This document shows, in pieces, positions 1 through 7,879 of a stretch of 16,165 nt of DNA (positions within the stretch are counted from its first letter, which is position 1; each line of letters opens with the position of its first letter). The notes below the pieces were generated by a model. It was given only the letters and a program-made list of their open reading frames with translations. It did no database searches and was not told where the DNA came from. This stretch comes from Actinomycetes bacterium (lineage in GTDB: Bacteria > Actinomycetota > Actinomycetes > Mycobacteriales > Mycobacteriaceae). The translations under genes and the position numbers were made by a program. The stretch lies in NCBI GenBank assembly GCA_023416315.1, contig JAEZIA010000091.1, positions 1 to 16,165 of the forward strand, in the 5' to 3' direction.

Positions 1-2344
1 TGGTGTCGATCACGTCGTACATGTACGGCTGGGTCATCGACGGGTCGTCACCTTCGTTGTGCCCGCGACGGCGGTAGCACAGCATGTCGATGATGACGTC
101 CTTCTTGAACTTCTGCCGGAAGTCCACCGCGAGTCGCGCCACCCAGACGCACGCCTCCGGATCGTCACCGTTGACGTGGAAGATGGGCGCTCCCACCATC
201 TTTGCGACATCGGTGCAGTACTCCGAGGACCGCGAGTCCTGCGGTGAGGTGGTGAAACCGATCTGGTTGTTGACGATGATGTGAATCGTGCCGCCGGTGC
301 GGTAACCACGCAGCAGCGCCAGGTTCAGCGTTTCGGCCACCACACCCTGACCGGCGAAAGCCGCATCGCCGTGCAGCATCATCGGCATGACGGTGAAGCC
401 GTCCTCACCGGTGCCCTTGTCCAGCAGATCCTGTTTGGCCCGGACGATGCCTTCCATCACCGGGTCGACGGCTTCGAGGTGCGACGGGTTGGCGGTCAGC
501 GACACCTCGATGTCGTTGTCGCCGAACATCTGGATGTAATTGCCGCTGGCGCCGAGGTGGTACTTGACGTCACCGGAGCCGTGCGCCTGCGACGGGTTCA
601 GGTTGCCTTCGAACTCGGAAAAGATCTGCGAGTAGGGCTTGCCGACGATGTTGGCCAGCACGTTGAGCCGGCCACGGTGCGGCATACCGATCACGACCTC
701 GTCGAGCGCATGCTCGGCGGCCTGGTCGATCGCGGCGTCCATCATCGGGATGACGGTCTCCGCACCTTCCAGTGAAAAGCGCTTCTGCCCAACATATTTG
801 GTCTGCAGGAAGGTTTCGAAGGCTTCGGCGGCGTTCAGCTTGGACAGAATGTACTTCTGCTGGGCGACCGTCGGGCCCTCGTGCTTGACCTCGATGCGCT
901 CCTGCAGCCACTTCTGCTGCTCGGGCTCGAGGATGTGGGTGTACTCCACGCCGATATGGCGGCAGTAGGCGTCGCGCAGCAGCCCGAGCACGTCGCGCAG
1001 CTTCTTGGATTCCTTGCCTGCGAACCCGTCGACCTTGAACACCCGGTCGAGGTCCCACAGCGTCAGACCGTGGGTGTTGACGTCGAGGTCGGGGTGGCTG
1101 CGGAAGCGAGTCTTGTCCAAGCGCAGCGGATCGATGTCGGCCATCAGGTGCCCGCGGTTGCGATAGGCCGCGATCAACTCGATCACCCGGGCGTTCTTGT
1201 CGACGATCGAGTCCGGGTTGTCGGTGCGCCAGCGGACCGGCTCGTAGGGGATGCCGAGTTCGAAGAAGATCTCGTCGAAGAAATCGTCCGAGAGCAGCAG
1301 TTCGTGAATGGTCCGCAGGAAGTCGCCGGACTCCGCACCCTGAATGATGCGGTGGTCGTAGGTCGACGTCAGCGTGATCAGCTTGCCGATGCCGAGTTCG
1401 GCGATCCGCTCCTCGCTGGCGCCCTGGAACTCCGCCGGATACTCCATCGCACCGGCGCCCACGATCGCGCCCTGCCCGGCCATCAGCCGCGGCACCGAAT
1501 GCACCGTGCCGATGGTTCCGGGGTTGGTCAGCGAAATCGTCACCCCGGCGAAGTCCTCGGCGGTGAGCTTGCCGTCGCGGGCCCGCCGAACGATGTCCTC
1601 ATAAGCGGCGATGAACTGACCGAAGCGCATGGTCTCGCAGTTCTTGATTGCCGCTACGACCAGCGACCGGCTCCCATTTTTGCCCTGAAGGTCAATGGCC
1701 AGGCCCAGGTTGGTGTGCGCGGGGGTGACCGCGTTGGGCTTGCCGTCGATCTCGGCGTAGTGCCGGTTCATGTTCGGGAACTTCTTGACCGCCTGCACGA
1801 TCGCGTAGCCCAGCAGGTGCGTGAACGACACCTTGCCGCCGCGGGTCCGCTTGAGGTGGTTGTTGATCACGATGCGGTTGTCGATCATCAACTTCGCCGG
1901 GATGGCCCGCACGCTCGTCGCGGTCGGGATCTCCAGCGAGGTGTTCATGTTCCGCACCACGGCGGCCGCCGCGCCGCGCAACACCTGGTTCTCGTCGCCA
2001 CCGTCCGACGACGACGCCGCCGCCGGTTTCTTGGGCGCGGCCTCCTTGGCCGGGGCCTTGGCTGGCGCGGCCGACGCAGGGGCGCCGTTCCCGGCGGGCG
2101 CAGGTGTGGCGGCCGGCTTGGCCGGCGGCGGAGCCGGGGCGGGCTCCGGCGGTGACACCGGTGCCGCGGACGTGGTCCGCTGGCCGTTGCCGCTAGCGGT
2201 CGAGTCGGTCGTCGGCTCGGGGTTGTAGTCGACCAGGAACTCGTGCCAACTCGGGTCTACCGAGGAGGGATCGTCGCGGAACTTGCGGTACATCTCCTCG
2301 ACCAGCCATTCGTTCTGTCCGAATGGTGAACTAGTACTGCTCAC
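1..2344 (-). CDS. kgd: Multifunctional 2-oxoglutarate decarboxylase/dehydrogenase KGD, N-terminal 781 residues (cut by window edge)
   Basis: Fused E2o-like/E1o enzyme of the mycobacterial 2-oxoglutarate dehydrogenase complex. The E1 part is thiamine-diphosphate dependent and decarboxylates 2-oxoglutarate in the TCA cycle. The start is GTG at 2344, giving MSSTSSPFGQNEWLVEEMYR, the family N-terminus. In order: a conserved N-terminal segment (about 1-38); an Ala/Pro/Lys-rich disordered linker (about 40-110); an acyltransferase-like domain with HTNLGLAIDL and, at about residue 330, DHRIIQGAESGDF, a variant of the E2 HxxxDG motif; then the first part of E1o with GMPHRGRLNVLANIVG, HGDAAFAGQG (about 658) and NNQIGFTT (about 690). 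The reading runs off position 1 inside YMYDVIDT, leaving roughly 450 of about 1230 residues outside. There is no lipoyl domain, as is usual for this family. In mycobacteria the FHA protein GarA inhibits this enzyme; that is family knowledge. The gene lies 180 bp downstream of the Rv1249c-like gene on the same strand. Confidence 0.97.
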   Translation of the reverse strand, partial: MSSTSSPFGQNEWLVEEMYRKFRDDPSSVDPSWHEFLVDYNPEPTTDSTASGNGQRTTSAAPVSPPEPAPAPPPAKPAATPAPAGNGAPASAAPAKAPAKEAAPKKPAAASSSDGGDENQVLRGAAAAVVRNMNTSLEIPTATSVRAIPAKLMIDNRIVINNHLKRTRGGKVSFTHLLGYAIVQAVKKFPNMNRHYAEIDGKPNAVTPAHTNLGLAIDLQGKNGSRSLVVAAIKNCETMRFGQFIAAYEDIVRRARDGKLTAEDFAGVTISLTNPGTIGTVHSVPRLMAGQGAIVGAGAMEYPAEFQGASEERIAELGIGKLITLTSTYDHRIIQGAESGDFLRTIHELLLSDDFFDEIFFELGIPYEPVRWRTDNPDSIVDKNARVIELIAAYRNRGHLMADIDPLRLDKTRFRSHPDLDVNTHGLTLWDLDRVFKVDGFAGKESKKLRDVLGLLRDAYCRHIGVEYTHILEPEQQKWLQERIEVKHEGPTVAQQKYILSKLNAAEAFETFLQTKYVGQKRFSLEGAETVIPMMDAAIDQAAEHALDEVVIGMPHRGRLNVLANIVGKPYSQIFSEFEGNLNPSQAHGSGDVKYHLGASGNYIQMFGDNDIEVSLTANPSHLEAVDPVMEGIVRAKQDLLDKGTGEDGFTVMPMMLHGDAAFAGQGVVAETLNLALLRGYRTGGTIHIIVNNQIGFTTSPQDSRSSEYCTDVAKMVGAPIFHVNGDDPEACVWVARLAVDFRQKFKKDVIIDMLCYRRRGHNEGDDPSMTQPYMYDVIDT

Positions 2345-2524
2345 GGCAGTTGCTCGCCTCGATTCCTTCGTCTGGGCAAGCCGCCCTAGGACGGTTTGCC
2401 CCCCTTTTCTGCCCTGACACTTGGCCGCCGCCTAAAAGGCTATCGCTTCTCCGGTGTTCCCGAAGCCCGTCAGCTCCATGCCCCGAGGTGGTGCGACAAC
2501 TGGTCGACGGAGGTCGACGAACGG
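2345..2524 (-). promoter_or_regulatory. kgd upstream region and 5' leader
   Basis: This is a 180-bp non-coding gap between the stop of the Rv1249c-like gene and the kgd GTG. No strong Shine-Dalgarno sits at normal spacing; a GAGGCGAG run lies 9-16 nt before the GTG. A strong hairpin (2374-2401) lies just upstream of that. A smaller GCCT-AAA-AGGC repeat lies near 2430-2440. I see no convincing -35/-10 pair, so the promoter position is undetermined; kgd could also be read through from the gene upstream. Confidence 0.45.
2374..2401 (-). promoter_or_regulatory. Stem-loop in the kgd leader
   Basis: On the plus strand, GGGCAAGCCG (2374-2383) is followed by an 8-nt spacer and CGGTTTGCCC (2392-2401). 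The arms pair over 10 positions with one G-U-type wobble. In the kgd orientation the hairpin ends 29 nt before the GTG start and is preceded by an A/G-rich run. It could shape kgd mRNA stability or translation, or attenuate read-through from the upstream gene. It lacks a U-tract on the kgd side; the CCCCTTTT follows on the opposite strand, where no gene is being read. Confidence 0.4.
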
Positions 2525-3277
2525 TTATCCGCCGGACTCAATCGCAGGCAGCAGGTGCAGGCTCACCGGCCACCGGCCGGGCGCCGGCCCAAACGCCGCG
2601 CGGGCATTGTTGACAATCTTTTTGCCCATCATGCGGTTGCCGCCGCCGCCGACGGCGGCGCCGATGCCGACGGGCAGCATCTTGCCGAACGCCATCGCGG
2701 ACCGCTTGAGCGTGAACCGCTTCACGAAGTACCGCATCAGGCGGGTGTTCAGCGCCGACAACGCGGGCAGCGGCAGCATCTCGGCGCTTTCGGCCAGCCA
2801 CGCGCCGCTGGTGCGGCTCGGACCGAGCAGATCGGCGATCGCGCCCTTGCTCTCTTCCCCGACGAGCACCGCCAGCACCAGCGCGCGACGGCGTTCCCGC
2901 TGCTCGAGTGGGATGCCGTGCACGTCGGCGACAGCGAGGGCGAAGACCGCGGTGGCCTCCAGGAACACCAGCGTCTCGCCGGCCACCGCCGACAACGCCG
3001 CCAGGGTGCCGATGCCGGGGAACGCGGCGGCCGAGCCGACGGCAGCGCCGCTGGCCATCACCGCCGCCAGGTAGTGCTTCTCGAGCTTGGTGACGATGTC
3101 GGCCGGGGTGGCCTGGGGGTTCGAGCGGCGCAGCCGGTTCACGTAGGCACGAATCGCCGGCGCCTGCGCGCGGGTGCTGCGTTCGATGATCTGGGAGAGG
3201 ACCCGCGCGGACATGGTCGAGTCGTCCTCGACGTGGGCGGGCAACCGCTCGGATGCACCTCGGCGGCGAACCTTCAT
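2525..3277 (-). CDS. Membrane-associated protein of the Rv1249c type (EcsC-like)
   Basis: 250-residue protein, counterpart by position and size of M. tuberculosis Rv1249c, which is annotated only as a possible membrane protein. The ATG at 3277 has a perfect AGGAGG 7 nt upstream (3285-3290). The N-terminal 65 residues are basic and polar. A small-residue-rich hydrophobic block follows (about 70-115, containing SGAAVGSAAAFPGIGTLAAL). A C-terminal Gly-rich segment contains MLPVGIGAAVGGGGNRMMG. The paired Gly-rich hydrophobic segments, with Pro-x-Ile-Gly and Gly-Asn features, resemble the EcsC family; this is my recollection of the family pattern and is tentative. No signal peptide or catalytic motif is visible. 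It is co-directional with kgd and divergent from the Bcr/CflA transporter. Function is unknown. Confidence 0.85.
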   Translation of the reverse strand: MKVRRRGASERLPAHVEDDSTMSARVLSQIIERSTRAQAPAIRAYVNRLRRSNPQATPADIVTKLEKHYLAAVMASGAAVGSAAAFPGIGTLAALSAVAGETLVFLEATAVFALAVADVHGIPLEQRERRRALVLAVLVGEESKGAIADLLGPSRTSGAWLAESAEMLPLPALSALNTRLMRYFVKRFTLKRSAMAFGKMLPVGIGAAVGGGGNRMMGKKIVNNARAAFGPAPGRWPVSLHLLPAIESGG

Positions 3278-3415
3278 GTGCGTGCCTCCTGGTCGTGCGT
3301 GCTCTCAGGCTAACGAACGAGTACCCGCCAAAGGTGCCCTGCGGTGATCCCTGTCACCGGGCGTCGAATAGCCGCAGGCGGAACAAATAATCGTGTGCGC
3401 GCGCTGAGGGTGTGC
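3278..3415. promoter_or_regulatory. Divergent promoter region between the Rv1249c-like gene and the Bcr/CflA transporter
   Basis: This 138-bp region separates two divergent start codons. It contains an inverted repeat, CGGTGA-N6-TCACCG (3342-3359), a plausible operator. An AATAAT hexamer (3386-3391) is a candidate -10 element for the transporter. With it, transcription would start near 3398, downstream of the alternative GTG at 3344, which favours translation from ATG 3416. The -35 match is weak (GTCGAA near 3363). Confidence 0.4.
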
Positions 3416-4672
3416 ATGGCAACATCGCGATCTGTGACTGCCACCCGCCCCGCGACGCCGCAGACCGCTGAGGTGGCACCCCCCAGCCGGCTGCGGATGA
3501 TCGTCGTGCTGGGTGCGCTGGTGGCGCTGGGGCCGCTGACCATCGACATGTACCTGCCTGCGCTGCCGCGGATCGCCGACGAGCTCGGGGTGTCCTCGTC
3601 GGTGGCGCAGCTGACGCTGACCGGCACGCTGGCCGGTCTGGCGCTCGGGCAGCTGATCGTCGGCCCGCTGTCGGACTCACTGGGCCGTCGCCGCCCGCTG
3701 ATGGCCGGAATCGCCTTGCACATGCTGGCCTCACTGCTCTGCTTGTTCGCCCCCAACATCACGGTGCTGAGCTTGGCCCGCGGGCTGCAGGGGATGGGCG
3801 CGGCCGCCGCGGCGGTGGTGGCCGTCGCTGTCGTCGGTGACCTGTTCGAGGACACCGCCGCCGCCACTGTGATGTCGCGACTGATGCTCATCCTCGGGGT
3901 GGCGCCGATCGTCGCGCCGTCCCTGGGCGCGGCGGTGCTACTCAAGGCGTCCTGGCACTGGGTGTTCGCAATGCTGATCGTGATGGCCGGCGCGCTGCTG
4001 CTGGTCGCCGCTCTGGCGTTGCCCGAAACCCTCCCGATGCGCAACCGGCGGCCGCTGCAGGTGCGCTCGATCGCGGCGACCTACCTGAGCCTGCTGCGCG
4101 ATCTGCGCTTCGTCGTCCTGGTGGTCGTCGGGGCGCTCGGCATGGCCGGGCTGTTCGCCTACATCGCGGGTGCGGCATTCGTCCTGCAGGGCCGCCACGG
4201 TCTGGATCAACAGAGCTTCGCCTTGGTCTTCGGCGCCGGCGCCATCGCGTTCGTCGCCGCCACCCAGCTCAACGTGGTGCTGCTGCGCCGGTTCTCACCC
4301 CAGCGCATTCTGCTGGGGGCCCTGGCCGCCGCGACCGTCGTCGGCGCGATCTTCATCGCGCTGTCGGTGACCCACACCGGCGGCATATACGGCTTCCTGG
4401 TTCCGGTGTGGGCCGTGCTGGCGATGATGGGCTTCGTCATCCCGAATGCGCCCGCGGTCGCACTGTCGCGGCACCACGAGGCCGCCGGGACGGCCGCCGC
4501 GCTGCTGGGCGCCGCGCAGTTCGGGGTGGGTGCGGCGATCGCACCCGTCGTGGGCCTGATGGGCAACGACGAAATCGCGCTGTCGGTGGTGATGACCGCG
4601 GGCGTGGGGATTGCGCTGCTGGCGTTGCTGGCCGTCGGTGGCACCGACGAGGCAGCCGACGTCACGCATTAA
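3416..4672 (+). CDS. Bcr/CflA-family drug resistance MFS transporter
   Basis: 418-residue, 12-TM major facilitator (DHA1) predicted to export drugs or other small hydrophobic compounds by proton antiport across the inner membrane. The family signature LTIDMYLPALP lies in TM1 (about residue 41). MFS motif A, GPLSDSLGRRRP, lies in the TM2-TM3 loop (about 83-94). A Gly/Ala-rich TM5 region with GVAPIVAPSLGAA fits the antiporter motif C. Length matches the family (about 400). I chose ATG 3416 because GAGGG lies 7 nt upstream and the hydrophobic core begins about 30 residues later. An in-frame GTG at 3344 would add 24 residues but lies across the inverted repeat. The gene is convergent with the Rv2629-like gene and overlaps its stop codon. 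M. tuberculosis has no transporter at this position to my knowledge. Confidence 0.92.
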   Translation: MATSRSVTATRPATPQTAEVAPPSRLRMIVVLGALVALGPLTIDMYLPALPRIADELGVSSSVAQLTLTGTLAGLALGQLIVGPLSDSLGRRRPLMAGIALHMLASLLCLFAPNITVLSLARGLQGMGAAAAAVVAVAVVGDLFEDTAAATVMSRLMLILGVAPIVAPSLGAAVLLKASWHWVFAMLIVMAGALLLVAALALPETLPMRNRRPLQVRSIAATYLSLLRDLRFVVLVVVGALGMAGLFAYIAGAAFVLQGRHGLDQQSFALVFGAGAIAFVAATQLNVVLLRRFSPQRILLGALAAATVVGAIFIALSVTHTGGIYGFLVPVWAVLAMMGFVIPNAPAVALSRHHEAAGTAAALLGAAQFGVGAAIAPVVGLMGNDEIALSVVMTAGVGIALLALLAVGGTDEAADVTH

Positions 4673-5769
4673 GCGGAACTGTTCTCCGCGTATCGCAGCA
4701 CCGCGCCGACCCCGTCGGCAGGGCTGAGCCGCTCGTCGGTGCGCACCAGCGCGGCGTCGATGGCCACCGCCTTGATCGGAAGGGCCTCGTCGGCGCGCAC
4801 TGTGCGTTCGGGTGCAGCCCCGAGGTCGGACAGGGTGTCGGCATCGGCGGCGATCAGCGCCAGTTCCGCGTCGGCGAGGACGGTGGCGTCCTCGATGTCG
4901 CCGATGATCAGGGTGTCCACGGCACCGTCCCGCAGCGCGGCCGTCACATCGGCCAGGCCCTCGACCGCCAGGCCGGTGCCGCGTCCCGCCGCGAACCGCT
5001 GCGCGGCGTCGTCGATGGTGGCCAGCCGACGCTTGAGGAACTCTTGACCGATCTCGTGCTGCACCTCCGCCTCGTCGGTGCCCTCGGCGCGCCCGCCGCC
5101 TTCGAGCTGCACTGCCTTCTCGGCGACTCGTTCATCGAGCGCCGACACCAGCTCGGTGCGCCCGCTGACCTCGCCCTCGATGAACACCAGCCCGACGCCG
5201 GTCTCGTCGACCAGATGGGTGACTCGGTCGGCCACCTCGCGGAGGTTCTTGCGGACGGCCTCTTCGACGGCTTGTTCCTTGCCGTATTCATGCCCCTCCG
5301 ACGACTTCGCCTTGTGCACCGGGTATCCGTCGCCGTCGATGGTCTCGTTGGTGACCCGGCCGGCGTAATGGATGCTGATGTCGGCGCCGGTCGAATCGAC
5401 GGCGACCCGCAGGTACGCGGTGTGCAGCAGGCCGTGTTCGACGATCGGCACCACGTACGGCAGGTCCGAGACCCGCACGACCGTCGTCGTGGGCGGCCGG
5501 ATGAGGTGCTCGTCGAGCAGGATGGTGTCGCCGGCGGCGATCACCGCGCGCCCGCTGCGGCCGACCGGCGGGTGGGCCCCGCGGATCGCGGTGTCGATGG
5601 CCTCGATCACCGATTCGTCGACCGATTGCTCCTCGAGATGTTTGCGTATGTCGCGCAGCCGCGCGTCGAGCTGCGCCGCCGCGTCCTCGGTGTCATGAGA
5701 GTCATCGAAGTAGATCGAGACGAACGGACCCTTCGCGTCCACCAAAGGCCGAAAGCGATCCGAATGCAT
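4669..5769 (-). CDS. Rv2629-like protein (bacterial/archaeal eRF1-like family 2)
   Basis: 366-residue cytosolic protein closely resembling M. tuberculosis Rv2629 (374 aa), a DosR-regulon protein of uncertain function placed in the baeRF group of Vms1/eRF1-like domains. Recognisable stretches are FVSIYFDDSHDTEDA near the N-terminus, DLPYVVPIV in the middle, GYPVHKAKSS about half-way, and GLADVTAALRDGAVDTLIIG plus RADEALP in the C-terminal third. No GGQ peptide-release motif is present, so peptidyl-tRNA hydrolysis is not supported. The start is ATG 5769 with AGGAGGAG 3-10 nt upstream. The frame stays open to 6204, but that extension runs antisense to the DHA2 transporter and is not expected to be coding. 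Its stop shares TTAA with the stop of the convergent transporter. I found no clear DosR box upstream. Confidence 0.88.
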   Translation of the reverse strand: MHSDRFRPLVDAKGPFVSIYFDDSHDTEDAAAQLDARLRDIRKHLEEQSVDESVIEAIDTAIRGAHPPVGRSGRAVIAAGDTILLDEHLIRPPTTTVVRVSDLPYVVPIVEHGLLHTAYLRVAVDSTGADISIHYAGRVTNETIDGDGYPVHKAKSSEGHEYGKEQAVEEAVRKNLREVADRVTHLVDETGVGLVFIEGEVSGRTELVSALDERVAEKAVQLEGGGRAEGTDEAEVQHEIGQEFLKRRLATIDDAAQRFAAGRGTGLAVEGLADVTAALRDGAVDTLIIGDIEDATVLADAELALIAADADTLSDLGAAPERTVRADEALPIKAVAIDAALVRTDERLSPADGVGAVLRYAENSSA

Positions 5770-6016
5770 GGCTCCTCCTGCGCTGGGGTACGGATGTCGG
5801 GCCGGATCTGGCCGGGCCCACCGCCGCATACCCGTTCGGTGCCCCGATAGTCTCGATCGAGCAAGCGTGACAGCAGCCGGGGGCCCATCGGAGTGCGCCG
5901 GCGTCACGCGCCGGGTGTTGCTGCCAATCGGTGAGGTGCGGGGGCCGACAGGGTTGGTCGCGGGTTCGTGAGCGCTCGCCAACGCCTTCGCAGGTAGCCG
6001 AAATGAGGTACTGGAT
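5770..6016. promoter_or_regulatory. Divergent promoter region between the Rv2629-like gene and the DHA2 transporter
   Basis: This 247-bp non-coding region carries the starts of two divergent genes. It contains a perfect 10-bp palindrome, CTCGATCGAG (5852-5861), and a CCGGCG-N5-CGCCGG inverted repeat (5898-5914). Either could be a regulator site, but GC-rich palindromes are common at this base composition. No confident -10/-35 pair and no recognisable DosR motif was found. GAGG at 6005-6008 is the likely ribosome site of the transporter. Confidence 0.4.
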
Positions 6017-7855
6017 ATGACCAGGAACATGGCCGGCGCGGCGCCGGACGTGGACTTGGGCCCCGATCCGACAGCGGTCCCCGACGTGCCCGCCAATCCC
6101 TGGCACGCGCTGTGGGCCATGCTCGTCGGCTTCTTCATGATCCTGGTCGATTCGACGATCGTCGCCGTCGCCAATCCGAGCCTCATGGATGGGCTTGGGA
6201 TCACCGACTACGACACCGTGATCTGGGTGACCAGCGCCTACCTGCTGGCCTACGCCGTGCCGTTGCTGCTGGCCGGCCGCCTCGGTGACCAATTCGGCCC
6301 GAAGAACCTCTATATCGCCGGCCTCGCCGTGTTCACGCTGTCCTCGCTGTGGTGCGGGCTGGCCGGCTCCATCGAAATGCTGATCGCCGCCCGTGTCGTC
6401 CAGGGGCTCGGCGCGGCGCTGCTGACACCGCAGACCTTGTCGACGATCACGCGGATCTTCCCGCCCGAGCGCCGCGGCGTCGCGATGAGCCTGTGGGGCG
6501 CGACGGCCGGGGTGGCCACCCTCGTCGGCCCGCTGGCAGGCGGGGTGTTGGTGGGCCGGCTGGGCTGGGAGTGGATCTTCTTCGTCAATCTGCCGGTCGG
6601 CGTGGTGGGTCTGGCGCTGGCCGTCTGGTTGATCCCGACGTTGCCGACCCGCAAGCACCGGTTCGATGTGGTCGGGGTGGCGCTGTCCGGCATCGGCATG
6701 TTCCTGGTGGTGTTCGGGCTGCAGGAAGGCCAGGGTCAGCACTGGGAGGCGTGGATCTGGGCGGTGATCGTCGCAGGTATCGGCTTCTTCACCGCGTTCG
6801 TGTACTGGCAGTCGATCAACCGCCACGAACCGCTGGTCCCGCTGCAGATGTTCGCCGACCGCGACTTCAGCCTGGCCAACTTCGGTGTCGCCGTGATCGG
6901 CTTCGTCGTCACCGCGATGATGCTGCCGGTGATGTTCTACGCCCAGGTGGTGTGCGGGCTTTCGCCCACCCGCTCGGCGCTGCTGATCGCGCCGATGGCG
7001 GTGTCCAGTGGTGTGTTGGCGCCGTTCGTCGGGCAGCTGACCGACCGCTTCCATCCCCGCCCGATCCTCGGATTCGGCTTCTCGGTGCTGGCGATCGCGC
7101 TGACCTGGCTGTCGATCGACATGACCCCGACGACGCCGATCTGGCGGCTGGTGCTGCCGCTGACGGCGGTGGGAGTCGGCATGGCGTTCATCTGGGCGCC
7201 GTTGGCCGCCACCGCCACCCGCAACCTGCCCTCGCATCTCGCCGGCGCCGGGTCCGGGGTGTACAACGCCACCCGCCAGGTCGGGTCGGTGCTCGGCAGC
7301 GCGGGGATGGCCGCCTTCATGGCAGCGCGGATCAGCGACGAGATGCCCGCCGCACCGGCCGGCGCCGCGCCGAGTGATCTCGCGGTGCTGCAGCTTCCGG
7401 CGTTTCTGCACGCGCCGTTCTCGGCAGCCCTGTCTCAATCGATGCTGCTGCCCGCGTTCGCCGCGCTGTTCGGGATCGTCGCGGCGTTGTTTGTTCTCGG
7501 CGGTCTGGGCCGCCCTGCCGTGCGGACCGACGACGAGGACGAGATCACCGACGAGATCCCGGTGTACGACGACGGCTACGACGACGACGAATACGTCGAG
7601 TACGTGGTGGACCGGGAGCCGGCCGCGGCGCGGATGGTCGATGACGCGACCGACGTGCTCCGGTGGCACCGGCCGATCGCCGAGCCCGAGCCTGCTGAAG
7701 CTCCGGTTCGGTTCGTGCACAACGGTTTCCACGTCGGCGGGGAAGGCTCGCGGCACCGCCTCAGCGATCCGGGCGAGCCGCGTCGCGCACGCCACTCCCG
7801 CGACGAGCCCGCCGAGGCCGAAACCTACGGTAGGCACTCGCGGCGCGACGCCTGA
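6017..7855 (+). CDS. DHA2-family (EmrB/QacA type) MFS drug transporter, Rv1250 type
   Basis: 612-residue 14-TM drug:proton antiporter, matching M. tuberculosis Rv1250 (579 aa) in type and in location near kgd and Rv1249c. The DHA2 motif D1 lies in TM1 (DSTIVAVANPSL, from residue 45). Motif A is GRLGDQFGPK (87-96). Motif C is GVATLVGPLAGG (about 165-176), followed by WEWIFFVNLPVG, typical of EmrB/QacA proteins. The 14th helix ends near residue 497. A long polar tail then runs to 612; it begins with an Asp/Glu/Tyr-rich stretch (about 502-530) and ends in Arg/His-rich sequence. The ATG at 6017 has GAGG 8 nt upstream; an in-frame ATG at 6029 is a possible alternative. The substrate cannot be deduced. 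The gene runs toward the HSDL2-type SDR, 96 bp downstream. Confidence 0.93.
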   Translation: MTRNMAGAAPDVDLGPDPTAVPDVPANPWHALWAMLVGFFMILVDSTIVAVANPSLMDGLGITDYDTVIWVTSAYLLAYAVPLLLAGRLGDQFGPKNLYIAGLAVFTLSSLWCGLAGSIEMLIAARVVQGLGAALLTPQTLSTITRIFPPERRGVAMSLWGATAGVATLVGPLAGGVLVGRLGWEWIFFVNLPVGVVGLALAVWLIPTLPTRKHRFDVVGVALSGIGMFLVVFGLQEGQGQHWEAWIWAVIVAGIGFFTAFVYWQSINRHEPLVPLQMFADRDFSLANFGVAVIGFVVTAMMLPVMFYAQVVCGLSPTRSALLIAPMAVSSGVLAPFVGQLTDRFHPRPILGFGFSVLAIALTWLSIDMTPTTPIWRLVLPLTAVGVGMAFIWAPLAATATRNLPSHLAGAGSGVYNATRQVGSVLGSAGMAAFMAARISDEMPAAPAGAAPSDLAVLQLPAFLHAPFSAALSQSMLLPAFAALFGIVAALFVLGGLGRPAVRTDDEDEITDEIPVYDDGYDDDEYVEYVVDREPAAARMVDDATDVLRWHRPIAEPEPAEAPVRFVHNGFHVGGEGSRHRLSDPGEPRRARHSRDEPAEAETYGRHSRRDA

Positions 7856-7860
7856 CCCTA

Positions 7861-7879
7861 GGTCCCGCCGCCGCGGACC
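7861..7879 (+). terminator. Weak hairpin after the DHA2 transporter
   Basis: GGTCC-C-GC and GCGGACC form a short GC stem with one bulged base around a CGCC loop, five bases after the transporter stop codon. There is no T-run after it. It may act as a U-less mycobacterial terminator or be a chance result of GC content. Confidence 0.25.

Noticed and set aside
281..2228. Several plus-strand open frames (for example 881-2155)
   Set aside because: They lie antisense to kgd, whose frame encodes an unmistakable family sequence throughout. Their products are His/Arg/Val-rich, as expected from the reverse frame of a high-GC gene.
3344..3415. GTG 3344 as the start of the Bcr/CflA transporter
   Set aside because: It has no ribosome site, overlaps the inverted repeat and lies upstream of the candidate -10. 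ATG 3416 has GAGGG at correct spacing.
4408..5850. 480-residue plus-strand open frame
   Set aside because: It overlaps the end of the Bcr/CflA gene out of frame and runs antisense through the Rv2629-like gene. Its composition is typical of a shadow frame.
5770..6016. DosR box upstream of the Rv2629-like gene
   Set aside because: GGGG-containing stretches near 5881 and 5941 do not match the 20-bp palindromic DosR consensus in both halves.
5770..6204. N-terminal extension of the Rv2629-like protein
   Set aside because: The frame is open, but family similarity begins at ATG 5769, which has a strong ribosome site. The extension has no recognisable sequence and crosses the divergent promoter.
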